Of a DNA stretch of 32,300 bases, positions 23,654 through 31,929 are shown piece after piece. Location of the stretch: the NCBI GenBank assembly GCA_024691325.1, contig JAILNR010000050.1:1-32300 (forward strand), written 5' to 3'. The notes beneath the pieces were generated by a model. That model did not search any database, was not told the DNA's origin, and worked only from the letters and a program-made list of their open reading frames with translations. The position numbers were made by a program, and so were the translations under genes. Position 1 is the first letter of the stretch, and every line of letters starts with the position of its first letter. This DNA is from Saccharofermentans sp. Lineage in GTDB: Bacteria; Bacillota; Clostridia; Saccharofermentanales; Saccharofermentanaceae.

Positions 23654-26600
23654 TCAGCCGTAGTTAAATGAGATTATCTGTACTTCATTTCCGGAGCCGT
23701 CGATCGTTCCGGAGAATGTCTGCGACTGCCCTCCTACTGTAACTCTGACAAGATAGTTAGTCGCCGCATCCGTTCTGTCTGAATAGTCTTCAATCCAGAC
23801 GCTGTAAGCACCCGTAGCCGGAGATTCGAAGTAGATATTCTCTACCGGGTTATCCATAGTTCTGCCGCCAACATTAGCGTCAACATCAAGGTAACCTCCG
23901 CCGGCTTCACTGTTGCTGTAGCAGATCTCAGATCCGTCAGGTGTGCCTACATGCAGATCAAGGTCATCATCACTATCCCAAAGCATCGAGATCGTAATCT
24001 CACCTGTACCGGCTCCAAGCGAATTCAGAACATCATCAAGTTCGGATTCAGCAGGAACAGATTCGTCACCATCACTTCCGCCATAAACGAATGTGATGAT
24101 ATCCACCTGTGTGCCCGAGCCGTCGATCGTTCCTGTGAACGTCTGCGACTGATCGCCGACCGTAACTCTGACGATATAATCTGTCGGTCCGTCGGACCGG
24201 TCTGAATAGTCTACGATGAAGACTGTATACGTACCGGGTTCCGGATTAGTGAAATAGATATTCTCTATCGGATTATCCATTGTACGTCCGCCGACGTTGG
24301 CATCGACATCAAGTTCACCACCTTGGGCATTGCGGTTACTGTAGGAGATCTCAGAGCCGTCAGGAGTGATCATATGAAGATCCAGATCGTCATCTGTACC
24401 CCAGAGCATCGATACTGTGATCTCACCTGTACCTGCATTGATATTATTCAGCTCAGACTCAAGTGTAGATTCACTTAATGAACCTCCTGTATAAGTGAAT
24501 CCGGCTATCTCAAGTGTCGTCATAGTTCCTTCGATAGTACCGGAATAGATCTGTGACTCACCGTTGATAGTAATCCTTACGAGGAAGTTAGTTGCACCGT
24601 TGGATCTGTCCTCATAATCGTTGACATAAATCCAATAGTCACCATTGACCGGACTTACAAAATAAACATTCTCGACAGGGTTATCCATCATGTTGGAAAC
24701 AGTATTTGCATCAACATCAAGATATCCGTTCTGAGCCTCTCTGTTGCCATAGTAGATCTCAGATCCATCAGGTGTGAATACGTGCAGGTCAAGGTCGTCT
24801 TCGCTGTCCCACAGCATCGATATCGTGATATCACCATTTCCTGCATCAAGGGATGCGAGGATAGTGGACAGTGTGTCTTCATCGACCGGTCTGTCCCACT
24901 CGATGTAGAAGCCTCTGTGGTACTCGACATCGTCATACTCTGTAAAGCCCCACTGACCATAGTTATACAGGAATCCATAGTATCCGTAATCACTATAATT
25001 AGCAGGCTGATCCGGACAGACATCAGTGTATGTGACGGGCTCACCTGTTACCCAGTAATACTCACCACCAGGTGCGATAAGACCGATCCATCCGTAAGTA
25101 TCAGGGAAGCTTCCAAGCAGGAAGTCTCTTTCCTCTGCACTATCGATAGTAACAAGATGTCCACCGTAGGACTCGGCAAAATCTCTTGCCTGCATCCATG
25201 TCATCTGTGTATCGATATAGGCATATGAATGACCTGTATAGAAAGTCTGGTTCATGTAGTAACTTGATACATACTCGGAATCATAGATAGAGATCTGTGT
25301 TCCGGTAGTATTGATAGTTCCTTCATAATACAGAACCTCACCGCCGATAGTGATCCTCAGATAGTAGTTGGTATCATATCCTTCGGTACGGTCGTTAAAC
25401 TCTTCGACCCAGATACTGTACTCACCGCTTTGAGGCACGGCGAAATAGATATTCTCCATCGGTTCAAGCGTTCGCTCATTTCCTGCATTCGCATCGTGAT
25501 CGAGCACACCGCCTCCGCCATAAGGAGCAGCATAGTGAACGTGGCTGCCGTCAGGAGTCAGTACATGCAGATCAAGGTCATCCCAGGAATCCCAGATGAG
25601 GGATACTGTGATCTCACCTGCACCGGAACCATACTCTACAATACGCTCTTCGAGTACTGTCTCAGAAAGAGTTACTGTGGTTTCTGAAGTCGTTCTGCTG
25701 AATGAAGAGCGGCTTGAAGATCCGCCATCATAATCGAACTCGATGATCATATTTTCTGAATCAGTGAGATCGATCTCGCCTTCGAATTCCTGAACATCGT
25801 CACCGATCTGAACGCGTACGATGTAGAATGTGGACATATCTTCTGTTCTGTCTCTGTAATCTCTTACATAGACTTCATAGTGACCGCTCATAGGCGACGG
25901 GAAATAGATATTCTCGACAGGGAAATCAGCAAGGTCATAAGAACTTGCATTCATGTCAATGTCAAGCGTTCCTCCGTCAGCTGTTCTGTTGGCATAATAG
26001 ATGCGGTTCTGCTCAGGTGTGATCACATGAAGATCAAGATCATCATGTGTGCTCCATATCATTGATACGGTGATCTCACCCTGGCCTGCTTCAAGGATCT
26101 CTATCTGCTCTTCGAGCGTATTTGTCGTTACACTGACTTCATATTCGTCTTCTTCGATCGTCTGACCTACGATGACGCCTCTTGTGTTAGAGATGTCGAC
26201 AGCTCCCGTAGGAGGGATCCACTCTACGATAGTACAGCTTACGGGATCTGGCACGATGTCTACTTCCGCGATAACCGGAGGAGTAAGCGCACCGTCACCA
26301 TACTTGTCAGATCTTGTTATCTGATAGCCTCCGACTGAATCGATGATGAACCACTCGGTAAAGCTTGTGCTATGGAATGTAATCCCAACTTCAGAAGCAG
26401 TCGAAGTATGAGTGGAGATCGATATAGCAGAACCTTCAGATATAATCCTTCCCTGCATATCGTCAGGATTGATAGTGATACTGTTGGTATTACTCATTAC
26501 GAACGTACTACTCGTCGCACCTACATCAACAAGGATATTGGTGTTGTCGATCGTCGTCGAACCGGGCTTAGGCTCAGTCGAGATCTGGTACATACTTACA

Positions 26601-27457
26601 GGCTGTCCGTTGAATGTGGAAGTATCTGTACCGGGGATTACTTCGCCTGATAAGAATACTGCATTGGTAAAGCAAGTGCTTGTCTGTACAACGCATTCAT
26701 TCCACGTTTCGATGTTAGTCGATCTGCCCTCGTATACTTCCTGAAGCTGCTGTACTCTTCTTACAGCAACAGAAGCATCAGCATTGATCTGATCAGCAAG
26801 AACGATACACTCTTCAATACTGTCTTCAGGAGTCATCGTGTCGCCAAGAGGAGTGTCGTTACTTCTGGCATATACGGTTCTTCCGAAGATCAACTCGTTC
26901 AGGAAACCGGCTTTTGCCACAAGATCGAGACGCTGCGAATCTGATGAGCTCTGAAGTTCTTCCGCCATAGAGGTCATATCTTCAGTAACAGCACCCGTGG
27001 CTTCCCACGCCTCTATACACTCATCGAAAAGCTTATCCATCTCTTCGGGATCACTCGTGATCACATCAGCTTCGAGAATCCTCTCTGTAAGGACACGCGC
27101 ATAAAGATAGCTCTGCGTACCGAGAGTAGTCATGTCACAAAGCTCGTTATACGAATCTCTTACTTTCCTCGTCTTGGCACTGTTAAAGAAAAAGAACCCG
27201 CCGACGCCCAAAGCAGCTACAGTAGATACTGCTACAATGGGAACTATCACGCGGGCTTTACTCTTCTTGGCTTTAGGAGCCTTTTCTTTCTTAACTTTCT
27301 CTTTCTTGATCTTCTCAGGTGGTGCCCCGGCTGATTCAGGAGCAGGAGCAGGTGCCGCTTCCTGAGGCGGCGGTGATGCTGGAACTATAACGGCTCCGCA
27401 GTTTGAACAGAACTTAGTGTTCTCGTCTATGGGGGATCCGCAATTCTTGCAAAACAT
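23654..27457 (-). CDS. Zinc-ribbon, membrane-anchored protein with five DUF2135/YfaP-like repeats and a C-type-lectin-like domain (1267 aa)
   Basis: The order is as follows. A cytoplasmic zinc ribbon (FCKNCGSPI and FCSNCGAV, residues 1-25) is followed by a Pro/Ala/Lys linker and one membrane helix (about 70-92). A helical region (95-260) and a beta-rich region to about 445 come next. Repeats R1 and R2 (about 450-585, 600-735), a C-type-lectin-like domain (about 745-865: WMQARDFAESYGGHLVTI, WIGL, GFYIEW), and repeats R3-R5 (about 870-1000, 1005-1135, 1145-1267) finish the chain. Each repeat has GEITVSMLW, DDLDLHV.TPDGS, DNPVENIYF and RVTVG, the DUF2135/YfaP pattern, where Asp clusters suggest calcium. 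The C-terminus should face outside. The ATG at 27457 has AAGGAGG upstream. No sortase or LPxTG motif is seen, so the helix anchors it. It may bind glycans; function is otherwise unknown. Repeat-unit length and order are read directly; the lectin call is a fold-level resemblance. Confidence 0.87.
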   Translation of the reverse strand: MFCKNCGSPIDENTKFCSNCGAVIVPASPPPQEAAPAPAPESAGAPPEKIKKEKVKKEKAPKAKKSKARVIVPIVAVSTVAALGVGGFFFFNSAKTRKVRDSYNELCDMTTLGTQSYLYARVLTERILEADVITSDPEEMDKLFDECIEAWEATGAVTEDMTSMAEELQSSSDSQRLDLVAKAGFLNELIFGRTVYARSNDTPLGDTMTPEDSIEECIVLADQINADASVAVRRVQQLQEVYEGRSTNIETWNECVVQTSTCFTNAVFLSGEVIPGTDTSTFNGQPVSMYQISTEPKPGSTTIDNTNILVDVGATSSTFVMSNTNSITINPDDMQGRIISEGSAISISTHTSTASEVGITFHSTSFTEWFIIDSVGGYQITRSDKYGDGALTPPVIAEVDIVPDPVSCTIVEWIPPTGAVDISNTRGVIVGQTIEEDEYEVSVTTNTLEEQIEILEAGQGEITVSMIWSTHDDLDLHVITPEQNRIYYANRTADGGTLDIDMNASSYDLADFPVENIYFPSPMSGHYEVYVRDYRDRTEDMSTFYIVRVQIGDDVQEFEGEIDLTDSENMIIEFDYDGGSSSRSSFSRTTSETTVTLSETVLEERIVEYGSGAGEITVSLIWDSWDDLDLHVLTPDGSHVHYAAPYGGGGVLDHDANAGNERTLEPMENIYFAVPQSGEYSIWVEEFNDRTEGYDTNYYLRITIGGEVLYYEGTINTTGTQISIYDSEYVSSYYMNQTFYTGHSYAYIDTQMTWMQARDFAESYGGHLVTIDSAEERDFLLGSFPDTYGWIGLIAPGGEYYWVTGEPVTYTDVCPDQPANYSDYGYYGFLYNYGQWGFTEYDDVEYHRGFYIEWDRPVDEDTLSTILASLDAGNGDITISMLWDSEDDLDLHVFTPDGSEIYYGNREAQNGYLDVDANTVSNMMDNPVENVYFVSPVNGDYWIYVNDYEDRSNGATNFLVRITINGESQIYSGTIEGTMTTLEIAGFTYTGGSLSESTLESELNNINAGTGEITVSMLWGTDDDLDLHMITPDGSEISYSNRNAQGGELDVDANVGGRTMDNPIENIYFTNPEPGTYTVFIVDYSDRSDGPTDYIVRVTVGDQSQTFTGTIDGSGTQVDIITFVYGGSDGDESVPAESELDDVLNSLGAGTGEITISMLWDSDDDLDLHVGTPDGSEICYSNSEAGGGYLDVDANVGGRTMDNPVENIYFESPATGAYSVWIEDYSDRTDAATNYLVRVTVGGQSQTFSGTIDGSGNEVQIISFNYG

Positions 27458-27546
27458 GTGAATACCTCCTTATCAACAAACTTTGATGGTTTAATTGTAG
27501 TATGTATATATGACTGTTCTGTTAATAAAGAAATAATATACTCACA

Positions 27547-27627
27547 ACAACAAGGATTAAGAGCCTCGCTACGTACTCGCCGCTGACGCGTCTGCGTAAG
27601 TCCGCTCGGCATCTTAATCCTTGTTGT
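27547..27627. repeat. Large inverted repeat with 16-bp perfect arms and GC-rich 49-base loop
   Basis: ACAACAAGGATTAAGA (27547-27562) pairs perfectly with TCTTAATCCTTGTTGT (27612-27627). The arms are AT-rich while the 49-base loop is strikingly GC-rich and holds its own palindrome GACGCGTC. A run of T follows on the plus strand (27630-27637) and A on the minus. It lies between the FrdA-like gene and the 1267-aa gene, both minus. In that direction there is no strong T tract, so it is not a classical terminator for the operon it follows; it could be a structured RNA, a mobile short repeat or a bidirectional element. Confidence 0.7.
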
Positions 27628-27644
27628 ACTTTTTTTGATAAGAA

Positions 27645-29264
27645 TTACTCAGCTGTTCTCTCGTGTCTTGCATACTTAGGAAGAAGCTTAGGTGATACTT
27701 CACCTGTTGCACAGCCTGCATCCTTGAGCTCCTTATCGTAAGCTGCAACGTGATCGATGTTCATGTTGCCAAGCTCTACTGAAGCATACTTAGCGGCTGC
27801 CTTCTTACCTGCATTTCGACCGAATACGATAACGTCGAGGAGTGAGTTACCCATAAGTCTGTTTGTACCGTGGATACCACCTGCTGCCTCACCTGCTACG
27901 AGGAGGTTCGGGATAGCTTCTGTGAAGCCGTCACCGTTGATCTCAACACCACCGTTCTGATAGTGGAGTGTAGGATAGATGAGGATCGGAACCTTACGCA
28001 TATCGATGCCGTAGTTCATGTACATACGGAACATAGCAGGGATTCTCTTCTCGATTGTGCCCTCACCACCTAAGATCTCGATCATAGGTGTGTCGAGCCA
28101 TACGCCCTGGAGTCCGCCCGGGATATCAACGCCTCTTCCCTCACGGCACTCACGGATAACACCGGAAGCATTAACGTCACGTGTCTCGAGAGGGTGAATG
28201 TAAGCCTCACCGTTAGCATTAACGAGCTGTGCACCTACAGATCTTACCTTCTCTGTAACGAGAGCGCCGAGGATCTGTGAAGGATAAACAGCACCTGTAG
28301 GGTGATACTGGATTGAATCCTGGTAAAGAAGCGGAGCACCTGCTCTGTAAGCGAGGATAAGTCCGTCAGCAGTAGCACCGTAGTGGTTGGATGTCGGGAA
28401 GCCGTTATAGTGCATTCTTCCGGCACCGCCTGTAGCGATAACTACTGTCTTTGCTCTTGCTACCTGATAATCACCCGTTTCCATGTTGAGGAGAACTGCT
28501 CCTGCTGCCTGTCCCTTATCATCCTTTATAAGCTCAACTGCAGATGTGAACTCGATTACCGGAATACCGAGGTTGATAACCTCATCTCTAAGAGTTCTCA
28601 TGATCTCAGCACCGGAATAGTCCTTAGCTGCGTGCATTCTCTTACGGGAAGTACCGCCGCCGTGTGTTGTGATCATTGTTCCGTCTTCTTCCTTATCGAA
28701 CTCAACGCCGAGCTTGTTGAGCCACTTAATGGCATCAGGAGCCTCGGAAACAAGTCTCTTTACGAGTTCAGGTCTTGCTGCGAAGTGTCCGCCGCCGAAT
28801 GCGTCAAGGTAGTGCTGTACAGGAGAATCGTTCTCCTTATCCGCAGCCTGGATACCACCCTCAGCCATCATCGTATTAGCGTCACCGATTCTAAGCTTAG
28901 TAACGATCATTACATTAGCGCCTGCGTTGTGTGCCTCGATAGCACATGAAGAACCTGCTCCGCCTCCGCCGATAACGAGGACATCAACATCATAATCGAT
29001 CTTGGAGATATCAACCTTATCTGTAACAAGACGGCTTGTTGAATGGATCATCTCGGCAAGCTCAACAGGAGCCTTCTGACCCTTGTTGGGACCAACCTTG
29101 ATCTGGGCAAATGAATCGGGGTTATAGTCGGGATGGAACTTCTGAAGGAGGTCATCCTTCTCGTCAGCGGTCAGTCTTCTGGGCTCAGTCTTCATACGAG
29201 CCTCACGTGTAGCCTCGACCTTCTTTATGGATTCCATCATATTCTCGGGATATGGTGCGTACAT
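27645..29264 (-). CDS. Fumarate reductase/succinate dehydrogenase-like flavoprotein, non-covalent FAD type (539 aa)
   Basis: The FAD-binding signature GGGGAG is at 99-104, after an unusual ~93-residue N-terminal extension. Substrate and catalytic positions of the SdhA/FrdA family are present: H321 (QYHPTG), R341 (TEKVRS), H434 (PTLHY) and R469 (HGTNRLMGNSLLD). Where SdhA/FrdA has the His that binds FAD covalently (SHTVAAEGG), this protein has ANTMMAEGG, so FAD should be bound non-covalently, as in NadB and soluble reductases. The chain ends soon after the FAD domain and lacks the usual C-terminal helical/Fumarate_red_C region. The ATG at 29264 is chosen for its AAGGAGG, 14 bases after the FrdB-like stop. 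Last gene of the operon; electrons probably arrive from the Fe-S partner. L-aspartate oxidase or another dicarboxylate-type reductase cannot be excluded. Confidence 0.85.
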   Translation of the reverse strand: MYAPYPENMMESIKKVEATREARMKTEPRRLTADEKDDLLQKFHPDYNPDSFAQIKVGPNKGQKAPVELAEMIHSTSRLVTDKVDISKIDYDVDVLVIGGGGAGSSCAIEAHNAGANVMIVTKLRIGDANTMMAEGGIQAADKENDSPVQHYLDAFGGGHFAARPELVKRLVSEAPDAIKWLNKLGVEFDKEEDGTMITTHGGGTSRKRMHAAKDYSGAEIMRTLRDEVINLGIPVIEFTSAVELIKDDKGQAAGAVLLNMETGDYQVARAKTVVIATGGAGRMHYNGFPTSNHYGATADGLILAYRAGAPLLYQDSIQYHPTGAVYPSQILGALVTEKVRSVGAQLVNANGEAYIHPLETRDVNASGVIRECREGRGVDIPGGLQGVWLDTPMIEILGGEGTIEKRIPAMFRMYMNYGIDMRKVPILIYPTLHYQNGGVEINGDGFTEAIPNLLVAGEAAGGIHGTNRLMGNSLLDVIVFGRNAGKKAAAKYASVELGNMNIDHVAAYDKELKDAGCATGEVSPKLLPKYARHERTAE

Positions 29265-29277
29265 TATTTTGGCCTCC

Positions 29278-29952
29278 TTACTTCTCGATCTCTCTTGTGT
29301 TGTAGAGCTCTTTGATCTCATCGAGAGGCTTGGTCATCATATCCTTCATTGCCTCATCGAACTTACCCTCTTCGATCTCTGCAACTCTGTTGTTCAGGTG
29401 CGAAGCCTCGGGAGTAAGATACTTACCATTAAGTCTTCTTGCGAGCATACCTACCATAGGATGTGAGATACCTGCAGGGCATCTTACAGAGCAGCATCCG
29501 CAGCTTACGCAGTCGAAAGACTCCTCAGCACAAGCCTTGAAGTCACCTCTCTGAGCGTATGCGATGTACTGCATAACCTTGAGGCTCTGTGTGCAGGCCT
29601 TGGTGCAGGCATTACAACCGATGCAGGAATAGATCTCGGGATAAAGGGACATCATTACTTCCTGATTAGCCTTAAGATCCTCGATATCGTATGTTCTCTT
29701 ATCTGTAGGGAAGTAAGGGATTCTGGCGATATACATTCCCTCCTGAACCTGTGTCTGGCAGGCAAGGCATGTATGAAGCTCGTTCTTACCCTTAATTCTG
29801 TAGATAGTTGTGCAGGCACCGCAGAAACCGTGGCGGCAGCCAACACCTCTTACGAGTGTATAACCGGCATACTCGAGAGCCGTCATGATCGTAAGATCAC
29901 CGGGCACCTGGTATTTCTTACCGTAAAAATAGACATTTACCATTTCTTCCAT
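29278..29952 (-). CDS. FrdB-like iron-sulfur protein with one 2Fe-2S and two 4Fe-4S motifs (224 aa)
   Basis: This is the electron-wire subunit for the FrdA-like flavoprotein. The N-terminal plant-ferredoxin-like domain has C39-x4-C44-x2-C47 and a fourth Cys at C62 or C65 for [2Fe-2S]. The C-terminal half has CIGCNACTKAC (C110, C113, C116, C120) and CVSCGCCSVRCP (C148, C151, C154, C158), two cubane motifs. Length is close to FrdB/SdhB (about 230-240). No membrane-anchor subunit or CCG domain is encoded in the visible operon, so the complex should be soluble. The start at 29952 follows AAAGGAA. An alternate in-frame Met at residue 4 also exists. Gene order and Cys pattern make this call firm; electron donor is inferred from the neighbours. 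Confidence 0.9.
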   Translation of the reverse strand: MEEMVNVYFYGKKYQVPGDLTIMTALEYAGYTLVRGVGCRHGFCGACTTIYRIKGKNELHTCLACQTQVQEGMYIARIPYFPTDKRTYDIEDLKANQEVMMSLYPEIYSCIGCNACTKACTQSLKVMQYIAYAQRGDFKACAEESFDCVSCGCCSVRCPAGISHPMVGMLARRLNGKYLTPEASHLNNRVAEIEEGKFDEAMKDMMTKPLDEIKELYNTREIEK

Positions 29953-29970
29953 AATCGTATTCCTTTCACA

Positions 29971-30819
29971 TCAGTATTCGTCGGGCATTTCTTCTATCTG
30001 GTCAAAGCGGAAAACAGGACCGTCCTTGCAGACATACTTGGATCCGATATTACATCTTCCGCATTTACCGACTCCGCACTTCATTCGAAGCTCGAGAGTT
30101 GTATATACCTGATCATCAGTAAAGCCCAGTTCCTTCATTCCCTGAAGAACGAACTTGATCATGATCGGCGGTCCACAGATAAGACCGATCTTATCTGTTG
30201 AGAAGTCGATCTCCTTCAGGTATGCAGGAACGAATCCGACGTGACCGTCCCAGCCTTCCTGCTCTCTGTCGATAGTAAGGTAAACATTAACGCCCTCGGT
30301 ATTCATCCACTTCTCTTTGATCTCCTTAAGCTTAACGAGATCGTCAGCTGATCTTGATCCGTAGAGGATATCGATGGTGCCGTAATCTTTTCTGTTGTCG
30401 ATGCAGTAATTGATTACTGAACGTAGAGGTGCAAGACCGATACCACCGGCGATGAACAGAAGGTTCTTGCCCTTAAGTTCTGTATCTACCGGGAAGTTGT
30501 TACCGTAAGGTCCTCTTACGGTAATCTCGTCACCTACGGAAAGACCGTGCAGGTACTCTGTGAGAAGTCCGCATCTTTTGATGGAGAACTCCATGTATTC
30601 CTTGTTCGTAGGAGAAGAAGTGATAGAGAACATTCCCTCTCCGACACCGGGAACACATACCATTGCACACTGGCCGGGCATATGCTCGAACAGTTTTCCG
30701 CCACCGGGTGCATTAACTCTGAAAGTCTTTACATCAGGTGTCTCCTGAGTGATGTCGGCGATGATACCGACGTGCGGGACCAGGATGTCTTGATTCTTAT
30801 TGTTATCACAATCACACAT
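29971..30819 (-). CDS. FAD/NAD(P)H-binding electron-transfer reductase with [2Fe-2S] (HydG/AsrB/PyrK-like, 282 aa)
   Basis: This subunit moves electrons between NAD(P)H, FAD and the Fe-S partners. The FAD-binding beta barrel (about 12-110) includes FSITSSPT, and RGPYGNNFP is a conserved loop. The NAD(P) part has LFIAGGIGLAPLRS (about 121-135) and LICGPPIM. The C-terminal [2Fe-2S] motif is C248-x4-C253-x2-C256-x7-C264. This is the layout of HydG of sulfhydrogenases, AsrB of anaerobic sulfite reductase and PyrK. The ATG at 30819 has GTAAGGAGGGG upstream, 15 bases after the preceding stop, so it is translated within the operon. NADH versus NADPH cannot be settled. Confidence 0.92.
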   Translation of the reverse strand: MCDCDNNKNQDILVPHVGIIADITQETPDVKTFRVNAPGGGKLFEHMPGQCAMVCVPGVGEGMFSITSSPTNKEYMEFSIKRCGLLTEYLHGLSVGDEITVRGPYGNNFPVDTELKGKNLLFIAGGIGLAPLRSVINYCIDNRKDYGTIDILYGSRSADDLVKLKEIKEKWMNTEGVNVYLTIDREQEGWDGHVGFVPAYLKEIDFSTDKIGLICGPPIMIKFVLQGMKELGFTDDQVYTTLELRMKCGVGKCGRCNIGSKYVCKDGPVFRFDQIEEMPDEY

Positions 30820-30834
30820 TTGTTGATCCCCTCC

Positions 30835-31929
30835 TTACTTATTTTCTGCGAAGGCCTTGATAACCTTCACGATATTGAGCGACTGAGGACACTTCTCAAC
30901 GCAGCGGCCGCAGCCTACACACATGAACATACCGTCATTGTTTGTAGGATAGTAAACAAGCTTATGCATGAATCTCTGACGGAAACGCTGGAGCTGTGTC
31001 TGTCTGTTCTGTCCGCCTGCCATCAATGTGAAGTCGGAATACATGCAGGAATCCCAGCATCTGTATCTCTGGATGCCGTCCTTAGTTGTGTAATCCTTGA
31101 TGTCATAGCACTGGCATGTGGGGCATACGAAAGTACATGTACCGCAGCCGAGACAGCCCTTGTAGACCTTGTCCCAGACTTCAGACTTGAACTTCTCGTC
31201 TGTCTTGTCTGCACCCCAACCCTCAAGTGAGAGGTCAGCGTTAGGAAGCTGCTTAGCGATACCTTCGATGTAAGCCTTCTCTTCTTCTACCTTAGCGTCA
31301 GCATCAGCCTCTTCGAAAAGGTTTGCTACCTTAGCTGTGAGAGCCTCACCCTTTTCGCTTATTGCCTTCCAGTAGAGCTTGCCGTCGATAACCCATGTAG
31401 CGACGTCAGCCTTAGCCTTGGAAGGATCAGCGGGATCAACACCGAATACAGTACAGAAGCAGGACTCTTCGGGCTCGTGGCAAGCAAGTGCAACTACGAT
31501 ACCGTGCTCTCTTCTGGACTTGTAGTAATTATCAACAGGATCTGTAAGGAATACGTTGTCCATAACCTCGATGGCACGAACGTCACAAGCACGCATACCG
31601 AAGATTACAAAGTCCTGATCAACGAGCTTACCGGGTGTAACGTTAAGCTTTGTTCTGATAGGTGTATCAGCAGCCTTCTCAGCATCGTCGCCGGAAGCTA
31701 CATCTGCAGGAACGATCTCTCTGTTAACTGTGTAGAGCTGCTCTACCTGAGGGAAGAATGCATCCTTACCGGATCTGATCGTCTTAAGTGTGTCGATGTC
31801 ACCTTCAGCGCCTTCCTTCCAGAAACCGTAATTGGTCTGGTCAGCAGACTTGATGGGCATAAACAGATCATACTCTGCCGCGATAGCAGCATACAGAGAA
31901 CTGAGGTTTTCTTTTGCAATTGAATACAT
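30835..31929 (-). CDS. 4Fe-4S dicluster electron-transfer protein (HydB/AsrA-like, 364 aa)
   Basis: This is a soluble Fe-S subunit that usually pairs with HydG/AsrB-type reductases. Two C-terminal cubane motifs are present: C259, C262, C265, C269 (CLGCGTCTFVCP) and C337, C340, C343, C347 (CVGCGRCVEKCP). The N-terminal half is an alpha/beta domain with further Cys in ACHEPEESCFC (C150, C157, C159) and CWDSC (C291, C295), typical of the HydB/AsrA family. Length is normal. The ATG overlaps the stop of the upstream Fe-S gene in TAATG, with GGAAGGGG as the ribosome site, so translation is coupled. Confidence 0.9.
   Translation of the reverse strand: MYSIAKENLSSLYAAIAAEYDLFMPIKSADQTNYGFWKEGAEGDIDTLKTIRSGKDAFFPQVEQLYTVNREIVPADVASGDDAEKAADTPIRTKLNVTPGKLVDQDFVIFGMRACDVRAIEVMDNVFLTDPVDNYYKSRREHGIVVALACHEPEESCFCTVFGVDPADPSKAKADVATWVIDGKLYWKAISEKGEALTAKVANLFEEADADAKVEEEKAYIEGIAKQLPNADLSLEGWGADKTDEKFKSEVWDKVYKGCLGCGTCTFVCPTCQCYDIKDYTTKDGIQRYRCWDSCMYSDFTLMAGGQNRQTQLQRFRQRFMHKLVYYPTNNDGMFMCVGCGRCVEKCPQSLNIVKVIKAFAENK

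Noticed and set aside
27427..27612. Minus-strand 61-aa ORF reading through the large inverted repeat
   Set aside because: It spans the repeat loop and the start of the 1267-aa gene; its Arg/Cys-rich translation looks like a by-product of the repeat, and there is no ribosome site.
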